6,344 nucleotides of DNA from CAYVUI01 sp964454745 (GTDB lineage: Bacteria > Planctomycetota > Phycisphaerae > Sedimentisphaerales > Anaerohalosphaeraceae): assembly GCA_964454745.1 (NCBI GenBank), contig CAYVUI010000166.1:1-6344 (forward strand), written 5' to 3'. Position 1 is the first letter of the stretch. Every line of letters begins with the position of its first letter. Shown here piece by piece: positions 5,703-6,344 of this stretch. The position numbers and the translations under genes are program-made. Under the pieces are notes generated by a model. It ran no database searches. It saw nothing but the letters and a program-made list of their open reading frames with translations, and was not told the DNA's origin.

Positions 5703-5932
5703 AAGGATACGGTCTTCGACCGATGCTATCCCCGGGGTTTCGTTCGCTTCGCTCACTTTACCCCGGGCTGTTTTATACAATCCCTTCGGGATTGATGTGG
5801 ATACGTCCTGTGGACGGGGCTGTTTTTTATCAGCATGCGTTTCTTTCGATGGCTTCGCCATCACAAATCAACAGCATCCTACGGGGCTTGATAATCATAC
5901 TTATATAGGCAAACATACGAATAGCTGAATAA

Positions 5933-6238
5933 CTATTCTTCATCACTTATTTTTCGAATAATTTTTTCAGTTTGATACATTTCATTAAGAAATTGCTGAT
6001 CCCAATGTGATGAACTTTCTAAATATCCCCTTGCCCAATCAAGTAGCTTTTTTCTAAAATCTTCAATGTTAAAAATATAGTTTTTATCAATTAATAAATC
6101 CAGAGCATATCGATAACGTTCTAAATAGTCCTCAACGGCTTGTTCACCTGATTTTTCAATCTTTTCTTCAAGTAAAGGGATTGTTTTCTCAATTTGTTTT
6201 TTTAGCTTTTGGATATCTTCATTATTGGTCTTATTCAT
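5933..6238 (-). CDS. Small helical protein of unknown function
   Basis: This 101-residue protein is unrecognised. It is highly charged and appears almost wholly alpha-helical. A Lys/Glu-rich heptad-like segment (DIQKLKKQIEKTIPLLEEKIEKS, about residues 8-30) could form a coiled coil. It is followed by Tyr- and Leu-rich helices (DYLERYRYALDLLIDKNYIF) and an acidic end. There is no signal peptide, membrane segment or catalytic motif. An ATG two codons upstream (6242-6244) is possible, but its AAGG would be 1 nt away; from 6238 the AAGG (6246-6249 on the plus strand) is 7 nt away, so I prefer the shorter form. The gene is much more AT-rich than fliK or the che genes, faces the opposite way, and borders the repeat-rich region. 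These are signs of an accessory, possibly transferred gene. A small toxin-antitoxin or phage-type protein is possible, but nothing proves it. Confidence 0.7.
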   Translation of the reverse strand: MNKTNNEDIQKLKKQIEKTIPLLEEKIEKSGEQAVEDYLERYRYALDLLIDKNYIFNIEDFRKKLLDWARGYLESSSHWDQQFLNEMYQTEKIIRKISDEE

Positions 6239-6247
6239 TTTCATACC

Positions 6248-6264
6248 TTAAGAGATTCTCTTAA
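6248..6264. promoter_or_regulatory. 17-bp palindrome over the small gene's leader
   Basis: TTAAGAGA-T-TCTCTTAA has perfect 8-bp arms about a single base. It begins 4 bases upstream of the first possible ATG of the minus-strand gene and overlaps its AAGG ribosome binding site. The position suits a repressor operator or a leader hairpin that masks the ribosome binding site. The T-run on the minus strand lies before the stem, not after it, so a terminator is unlikely in that direction. On the plus strand an A-run follows, which also argues against termination. Confidence 0.5.
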
Positions 6265-6344
6265 AAAACCTATTAATACAATAATTACATCTAGCCCTTA
6301 AACAAGCGTAGTTTGATAGGAAAAAATAGTTCTAAAACCCTAAA

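Larger units (their letters stand above)
5270..5932. other. Gene-free region packed with short hairpins
   Basis: No credible gene is present; the open frames here run through repeats and have no family-like sequence. At least nine short perfect stems are seen: GGTGGGT/ACCCACC (5302-5318), CTGCC/GGCAG (5420-5433), TTCGCC/GGCGAA (5522-5536), TCGAG/CTCGA (5660-5676), an 11-bp stem GATGTTGTGCG/CGCACAACATC (5678-5702), CGGTC/GACCG (5710-5722), CAATCCC/GGGATTG (5778-5794), CGTCC/GGACG (5804-5816) and GATGGC/GCCATC (5848-5862). Four of these have a TTC loop. A wider pair CCCGGGGT/ACCCCGGG encloses 5739-5759. The region reads as a mosaic of REP-like or dispersed repeats; a structured RNA is a less likely alternative. 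Confidence 0.6.

Noticed and set aside
5804..5827. CGTCC/GGACG stem followed by a T-run as a terminator
   Set aside because: The stem is only 5 bp, six bases separate it from the T-run, and no gene ends just upstream. I treat it as part of the hairpin cluster.
5498..5908. 136-codon open frame on the plus strand
   Set aside because: It runs through the hairpin and repeat mosaic, has no ribosome binding site, and its product has no family-like pattern. Two other frames are also open across the same repeats.

Overview
The window looks like a chromosomal motility and chemotaxis locus from a flagellated bacterium. The marks are a FliK-type hook-length protein, a CheY receiver, two CheX/CheC-type phosphatases, a near-consensus sigma-54 promoter and sigma-28-like -10 elements. 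I lean towards a planctomycete (Phycisphaerae-like). That rests on the style of the genes and of the intergenic repeats, not on any marker gene, so treat it as a low-to-moderate inference.

Layout. Bases 1-196 hold an array of about nine TACA-N2-TGTA-like dyads, with no gene. Bases 197-531 are the upstream region of fliK: three GGAA...TTCC dyads, a perfect 10-bp inverted repeat, then a sigma-54 -24/-12 element at 476-492. fliK runs from 532 to 2262. After a 246-bp AT-rich gap comes a small unrecognised gene (2509-2778). Three tightly spaced same-strand genes follow: cheY (2853-3230), a cheX-like gene (3280-3762), and a gene fusing a CheX-like domain to a pair of CBS domains (3806-5185). A probable terminator lies at 5225-5265. 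Bases 5270-5930 appear non-coding and are packed with short hairpins, many with TTC loops, plus 9-bp tandem repeats. The window ends with an AT-rich small gene on the minus strand (5933-6238) that has a 17-bp palindrome over its translation start region.

How the genes may work together. FliK controls hook length and the export switch during flagellum assembly. CheY~P is the motor signal. CheX-type proteins remove the phosphate from CheY~P. Two CheX paralogues directly behind one cheY suggest a dedicated signal-termination module. The CBS pair on the second paralogue suggests that this dephosphorylation could respond to adenine nucleotides. No CheA, CheW or receptor gene is in the window.

The most unusual items are the CheX-CBS fusion, the dyad array at the left edge, the fliK sigma-54 promoter with its possible enhancer sites, and the hairpin-rich stretch at 5280-5870.
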